A stretch of DNA of 64,000 nucleotides from positions 1,609,569 to 1,673,568 of the forward strand of contig CM043875.1 of NCBI GenBank assembly GCA_023846275.1. Reading direction: 5' to 3'. The position numbers were made by a program, and so were the translations under genes. Source of the DNA: Vanilla planifolia. Its lineage: Eukaryota; Streptophyta; Magnoliopsida; Asparagales; Orchidaceae. Within the stretch, counting starts at the first letter, position 1. Every line of letters starts with the position of its first letter. The notes below the pieces were generated by a model. It saw only the letters and a list, made by a program, of their open reading frames with translations. It was not told the origin of the DNA and ran no database searches. Of this stretch, positions 59,001 to 64,000 are shown piece by piece.

Positions 59001-61489
59001 TTGGGTGAATTTTTGGTACATGTACCTAAATTTTAACCCTAATATTGCTGCTTTTGCATTGCAAATACCATAAACAAAACCTTGTTGTCAAAGGTGAGCA
59101 ACAAATTCATTTTCCTGAAAGTGGAAAAGATAATTAATGAAACCAATTAGCCTAAGTGCTCTTGCTTTGCTACATTGTTCTTGGGCTTTGGATCTTGACA
59201 TGCTTTCATTTTCTGCAATATCTGTTCTTAAGAAAAATTAAAGATTTATGCTTATAATTGTATAGATTGTAGGTTGGAGGCTTGTGGAAAGTGATGAAGG
59301 GTTGAAAATACAGTGTACATGGCGTGTTAGAGATTATGGTTGTGCAGTTAAACTTATCTCTAGGATATATGGAGCCATTGAGACTTCTGGACATTATCCA
59401 GATCTTCACCTGGAACAAACTAATCAGATCAGGGCAGAGCTTTGGACATCTTCCATAGGTGGGTCAACTGTTGTTCTTTCTTATTTTTGTTAATTAGAAG
59501 TATCTGTTTTGCTTTTGTATGACTATTTTTGATTGTTAGCTTACTGTATTACAAATCCAGATTTGGGAATTTACCAATGCAATCTGTGCATGAAGTTTTT
59601 GATTAAGCAAGCTCTAGCTATTTTTAACTCGGTTTGTTGACAGAATTTACTTCTTTCTCATTTCTTAAATGAATGCTTACTTCATATGTTACCTTTTACA
59701 TTGAATTGTTGATCATCATCTAATTTATTGTGATAAGAACACCATAAGCTGCATCAACTATATTGTTAGTAATGTAGCTTTTAGTATTATATGTTTGGAA
59801 TGATGCATCCCTCCATGAATTATTAAGCTGTTGTTTTCTATTCCAATCATAAATAAGTTATAATATTTGCTATCCTTATATTAGGTGACATGCCAAGTGC
59901 AAGTAAGACACAAATTAGTCATATGTTAGCAATTGATTTTAATATTAAAATGTTAATATATAATTTAGTTATCCTTATGCATAGGTTTAAAATTTTGCGT
60001 TGATGGATGCCCATTCAATCATATATTTGAATTAACTTTGATCTTTCTGTCAATCTTTTTCCTTCAACAACTGATATCAAAACTTTGCTTTGGCTTGAAT
60101 CAAATAGTTTATGTGATTTGTGGCTTCCATAGTTGTCTGTTTTGCTCTACCATGGTTGTATTAGTTATATTTATTATCTTTATATTAGGTGATATGCAAA
60201 TTGGTAGTGAGCTAGGCTTGAACATTGATAGCTTTGGTATTCATCAAGTTTAGTGATGATCTCTAAGCCTAAGAGATAGATTAGTCATGTGTTAGTAATT
60301 GATTGTAATATTAGAATATTAATATATAATTTGGTTGTCTTTATTCTTAAGTTTATACATTTGTGTTGATAAGTTTATTCATAAGTTTATACATTTGCTC
60401 TACCTTAGAGAGTTATAATGAAATCCCTTTGCTACATCACATGATTAAGAAAATTTGGTGTGCATGCCAATTAACAATGTTGAAATCCTTACATATGTAG
60501 ACTAGAATTGGATATTATAATTAATGGATGTCTCCATGGTTGAATTGCTCATTACAAAGCAATCAGAGCATCTCAACAAAAAGTGCACAACAAGAAGTAA
60601 AGCAAAATAAACTTATTGATCTTTTTGATATGTGATATGATACTCAACTTGGTTTAGAAAATTTAAGTGATAGATAATATAATATAATGGTCACCAAAAA
60701 AAATTGTTAAATATAATTAAAAATAGGATTAAGCCATATTACATTTTGAAGGTGATTTTGGAAGCATAATATTCAAATACATGAATGTTACCTTGTGAGC
60801 TTAAGCTTTTGAGTTAGGGTATCTAATCGAATGATATATTAAGTATAACTTTAGTATGCTAAGATCTTGATTCCTTTAACAATATATTTTTAATATAACA
60901 TTATGTGGAGACAATTTTTTTGGAATAAGATTAGTACAATAAATTATAATATCTTAAAGTTAATTAATAAATTTCTATATTTTTAATGCATAGGACTTGG
61001 TGTCTATATGATTTTTTTTAAATTAGGTAAACTCTTGTTGTGTTTATGTAGTTTTTTCTCTTGAGATTTCATACTTCCTCTAGAAGACGTGTATGCATTG
61101 CTATGAGATTTACTTTCTCCAATATCTTTTTTCAATTATGTAGGGTTCCATGTTGCTCTGGAAGCCTTATTTTTTCCATAGATCAATTTTCTATTAAAAG
61201 TCTATTGTCTTTGTGAGAGAAAACATAAAAGGAGGAATTATGTTTGTTTTTTTTTTTATTTGACTTCTTTTATGCTTTATTTTCGTTATTTCTATAAGAT
61301 ATTTTATGTTTGGTCATAAATTGATAATTTTCTATTTATGTTTGTTTTTTTGATATTCTAGTCCATAAAATGATTATTTTGGTTTTTATTATTACAGGTG
61401 GCCTGAGCCTAAATGACTTCATTATCGCTGCTAAAATAGATCGGGTTCAAACCTCGGACCTTGCACCTAAAAAGCGAATATGGGCATGA
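56058..61489 (+). CDS. Plastid pterin-4a-carbinolamine dehydratase-like protein (RAF2-like)
   Basis: Three exons, 56058-56441, 59266-59458 and 61398-61489, encode 222 residues. A Ser-rich N terminus of about 50 residues looks like a chloroplast transit peptide. Then come LGARDPFPQELESNFGEKVL and EHRILIPNLAVLSLAERSCQ, conserved in the plant plastid PCD clade (Arabidopsis At5g51110, RAF2/SDIRIP1), and a PCD-like domain from VGWRLVE to the C-terminal LAPKKRIWA. RAF2 acts in Rubisco assembly in the stroma; relatives of the domain are pterin carbinolamine dehydratases. The dehydratase His-His-Pro motif is here His171-Tyr-Pro and the later Thr-His is missing, as I expect for this clade, so enzyme activity is doubtful. 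The start is the first ATG of ATGGCGATGTC. Both introns are long (2.8 and 1.9 kb). Confidence 0.93.
58300..58380. repeat. Alternating purine-pyrimidine block with inverted arms
   Basis: A (GT)n run, a TATATG spacer, then a (CA)n run followed by further GT-rich sequence. The GT and CA arms are reverse complements, so the stretch can fold into hairpins, and it also fits the sequence bias of Z-DNA. Confidence 0.9.
58728..58805 (+). repeat. 21-bp pyrimidine tandem repeat, about 3 units
   Basis: The unit TTTTTCTCTTTTTTCTTCCAC is repeated about three times, the last copies with a changed end (CCTC), forming a nearly pure pyrimidine tract on the + strand inside intron 1. Confidence 0.92.
59459..61397 (+). 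other. Second intron of the RAF2-like gene with a local duplication
   Basis: 1,939 bp, AT-rich. Two diverged copies, starting near 59,846 and 60,160, share TTATATTAGGTGA(C/T)ATGC, ATTAGTCAT(A/G)TGTTAG, AATTGATT and TTAATATATAATTT. The second copy has about 75 extra bases in the middle. No exon recognised. Confidence 0.7.
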
Positions 61490-61582
61490 GATTTGAGATT
61501 GTAAAGATATTCTCTCCTCTCCCTTGAAGGAGATCACCCCTCATGACCATATTATTGGCTTTGTTTTCTATGGTTGCTATGG

Positions 61583-61588
61583 AATAAA
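61583..61588 (+). terminator. Candidate polyadenylation signal of the RAF2-like gene
   Basis: A canonical AATAAA about 94 bases after the TGA stop, in a suitable place for the 3' end of this transcript. Plant signals are loose, so this is only a candidate. Confidence 0.4.
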
Positions 61589-62515
61589 TGAGATTAGAAT
61601 GTGTGGTTAGAGTATAAGACAATGTAATTATTTTAAAAGGACATTATTCTAATATAACTTTGAAAGATTGGAACACAAAGGTCATACTTGTCAACCAAAA
61701 GCCTTTCTCCAATGGGAATATATGACTTAGTTCAACCATAAGCTCAATGATTGATGTTTATATTTTTGTGGGTTTATTTTGGATAGTTTGTTTTTTTATA
61801 AAGAAAGTTTATTATCCCAATTAGATCTTTAATGAGGAACATTTATGAGCTTATAATCTCTATAAAGTTTGCATACTTGTAATCTCACCTCTATGTTAGA
61901 TGGTTTTGTTTGGTCTATCTAAAGGCTACTTAATGGTTAGCTCTTGATGCTTGGGTGAATCAACAAAACTTCAATGGAAAAATAGGATATCTAATTCTAT
62001 TAATAGAGAATTTGTAAAGAAAAGAGAAAAAAAATAATATCAAAATAATACATATAAAGTGATAATTTTAATAATTATTTTTATTATATATATATATTTT
62101 TAATTTTTTAATTATGAAATTATTTTTTATCAATCAATTGTTAGCGGCCCAAAGAGAACACAGCAGGCCCAATTCAACAAATTCACGTGCAATCACTGAC
62201 ACCAATTCATCTCTGCAACCACCAACCGTCTGATATGTAATAAAGAAGAAAACCACTCCTCGTGTTCCTGGTACGACGACGATCGGACGATTGACAGCTG
62301 GAAATACAAATAGCGCTCCGATACACGCTGTAGCCACAATGGAAATTCAAAACTGTTTCTTAGAAATCGTCTATGAATTAACTCTAACAAAAGGTTTGGA
62401 ACACGATAAAAGAATTTTGTGTATTTGCACATATATTTTTGAAATTTAAATAAATAAAGAAAAAAAAAACACAAAATAGTTCAAATTTATCCATATTTTT
62501 CCTGATTTCCTTCAC

Positions 62516-62538
62516 TTTTTTTTTTTTTTTTTTTTTTT
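62516..62538. repeat. T23 homopolymer next to the BOI-like stop codon
   Basis: Read on the coding (minus) strand it is an A23 run starting a few bases after the TAA stop. Confidence 0.95.
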
Positions 62539-62542
62539 AATT

Positions 62543-63801
62543 TTAGGGGAGGACGACTTGGACGCTTCCGGTGCGGGCGAAGCCGCATACGGGACAAACC
62601 TCGCCGGCGCCGTTGGCATCGCATGTGCTGCAGAGGCATAGGTGGCGGCATGGGATCAAAACCACCAACGCCGGTCGTCGGAAACAGGCCCTACATGCTT
62701 GTTCAGGCGACTCCGACCGTTCCGGGTCGATGAAGGCCGATTCCGCGTCCTCTGCTGGAGATTCGCCGTAGCATTCTTTTCCCGCGGGGACAACTGCGGC
62801 GGCGGCCGCCTTCTGGATCTGGGCGTGAAGAGAGGCGGCCGAGGCCTGCTCGGCCATGGCCTTAGCCTGCCACGCAATTGTCTCGGTGCGGAGGCGGGCG
62901 AGGCGGTCCTCGAGCTCTGCGCTCCGGCGAACGGCGCGTTCAATCTCCAGTTCTTTCTCCCGGAGCCTCCTGCCGATGGATTCCTCTGCTGCGGCGAGTA
63001 ATGCGTGGTGGTGCCGCTGCCGCCTTTCCGCTAGTGTTTGCCGGAGCTGCTCTCCCTGTTGAAAGAAAAAATACCCAAATCGGAATCGGAGGAAAATAAT
63101 AAGGCCTGAGAGGAGGAGTTGTAGAGATTGCCATACCTGAGTGAAAAAGAATTGTTCGATTTCGTTCATTTGTTTATTAAGCTGAGAAGCGAGAGCTTCC
63201 GAGAAGAATGCGGAGAGGGTAGAATCGTGTGGCAGACCCACGTTTCGCTCATCCAAGGCAAGGCAGAGGCCGGTGGAGACAGGAGGAGGAGCCTGAGAAG
63301 TACCCATCATCACCGGCGGGTAGAGACCCCGTTGCACCGCCGCATGCGGCTGAAGGGAGAAAATACTCAGCGGTTGCTGCTGTGCTTGCGGCGGTGGAGC
63401 CACCGTCATCGGTACCCCTGTCTCCGCCGTTATTGCATCTCTTCCTCTCTTCCTCGGATTCACATTCGCTGCATACCATTCTTCTCAGTCCTCTCACTAA
63501 ACGCAAGGGAAACAGAGAGAAAACAGAAAAGGGGAAATGGATTGAGATTAGTAGATACCTCCAGTAGAGGCGAAGAAAACAGGAGATTGGTCGAGAAGAG
63601 AAGCGGAAGGGAAGTCCATGTCCTTGCCGCTGCCGTCCGCCTCCGCTCTGCTCAAAACCTTCTAAAAATCCATAAACTGAATCTCTAAAACAAGAGGAGC
63701 ACGAAGGAGCAAAGGTGGGCAAGCGACTTCAATAACCCATCACGGGTACTGTACCTATTGAGCAGCAGAACGTTCGCAGGGTACTGTGCTTGCACGGCCA
63801 T
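62543..63801 (-). CDS. BOI-related RING-type E3 ubiquitin ligase
   Basis: Four exons (minus): 63801-63755, 63647-63559, 63468-63137, 63055-62543; 326 residues. MAVQAQYPANVLLLNR and NVNPRKRGRD are N-terminal signatures of the BOI/BRG family. A central coiled coil (LRQTLAERRQRHHHALLAAA; REKELEIERAVRRSAELEDR) precedes the C-terminal RING: Cys277, Cys280, Cys292, His294, Cys296/298, Cys301, Cys310 and Cys313, ending CPVCGFARTGSVQVVLP. Arabidopsis BOI proteins are E3 ligases that restrain cell death and, with DELLAs, gibberellin responses. The exon 2 acceptor used (TTTGAGCAG before AGCGG) gives the right phase; nearby AGs do not. Intron 3 (63056-63136, 81 bp) is stop-free and in frame, so the gene can be misread as continuous. 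Splicing gives FFFTQ|GEQLRQ, which fits the family. Confidence 0.92.
63056..63136 (-). other. 81-bp in-frame intron of the BOI-like gene
   Basis: Minus strand CTCAG|GTATGG to TTTCAACAG|GGAG. It has 27 sense codons and no stop; retention would insert a hydrophobic segment (LQLLLSGLIIFLRFRFGYFF) before the coiled coil. Confidence 0.85.
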
Positions 63802-64000
63802 TGCCTGTTTTCCTCTCAGAGAAAGAAAGCGAGAATCGAAGTAACCCAAGGTTGAGAAATAAAAGGACGGAGGCAAGAAGGCAAAACAGCGTTAAGGCAA
63901 CAGGCAAGGAATGGCCCTTCTATAGAGTCTATACCCCAAAAGTCGTCCTCCTCGCTTCGTGGTCTCGCTCGGCACGCTCGTTGAGGGCAACCGAGAAAGA
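63802..64000 (-). promoter_or_regulatory. 5' UTR and promoter side of the BOI-like gene (cut by the window)
   Basis: Nearly 200 bases of balanced composition, far less AT-rich than intergenic DNA, directly upstream of the BOI-like ATG. This fits a 5' UTR and core promoter. No clear TATA box was seen. Confidence 0.5.

Larger units (their letters stand above)
56442..59265 (+). other. First intron of the RAF2-like gene
   Basis: 2,824 bp, AT-rich. It holds an alternating GT/CA block (58,300-58,380) and a pyrimidine 21-bp tandem repeat (58,728-58,805), listed separately. No exon or mobile element was recognised. Confidence 0.65.
61490..62542. other. Convergent 3' regions of the RAF2-like and BOI-like genes
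   Basis: About 1.05 kb of AT-rich DNA between converging stops. The T23 homopolymer at 62,516-62,538 lies just past the BOI-like stop. Nothing else recognised. Confidence 0.7.

Noticed and set aside
1..64000. CRISPR arrays, operons, prokaryotic origins or phage genes
   Set aside because: Intron-rich plant nuclear genes throughout; no regularly spaced short repeats with unique spacers.

Overview
The window is nuclear DNA from a flowering plant. Genes have many short exons with GT-AG introns, products belong to plant-specific families, and introns and intergenic DNA are AT-rich and hold retroelement fossils. Several exons (subtilase, cyclin, BOI-type ligase, DUF538) are strongly GC-rich, mostly at third codon positions, against AT-rich surroundings. 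That contrast fits a monocot better than a typical eudicot, but I cannot name the species.

Nine protein-coding genes can be rebuilt exon by exon. In order: GATA26/27-type factor with a DEUBAD domain (+, 5' end outside the window, 1-7468); P/U-type cyclin (+, 13610-14634); secreted DUF538 protein (+, 17668-18615); Mediator subunit MED31 (-, 29139-23508); SBT2-type subtilase (-, 41967-38835); MORN-repeat membrane protein (+, 43553-48779); plant EndoU ribonuclease (-, 53990-49535); plastid PCD-like/RAF2 protein (+, 56058-61489); BOI-related RING E3 ligase (-, 63801-62543). All reading frames close across their junctions and none needs a frameshift. The genes are unrelated in function; this is an ordinary gene-bearing plant chromosome segment, not a cluster or pathway.

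Between the genes: 7.5-13.6 kb is gene-free AT-rich DNA. 15.9-23.8 kb carries a diverged repeat family and the remains of a LINE (DUF4283-like and endonuclease segments). 29.1-38.8 kb is a gene desert whose core (about 30.6-36.8 kb) is made almost wholly of degenerate CTAA/CCTAA/CTTAA words with G nearly missing on the + strand. A tRNA-derived SINE (Au type) lies in the GATA intron and a dead Ty1-copia pol lies antisense in an EndoU intron.

The observations most worth checking are the G-depleted telomere-word block, a 13-nt final coding exon of MED31 lying 2.9 kb beyond the previous exon, a 75-bp GC-AG intron placed next to the subtilase catalytic histidine, and an 81-bp reading-frame-preserving intron in the BOI ligase that would add a hydrophobic segment if kept. 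I found no convincing novel multi-gene system. All splice models are read by eye from splice signals, phase and family resemblance.
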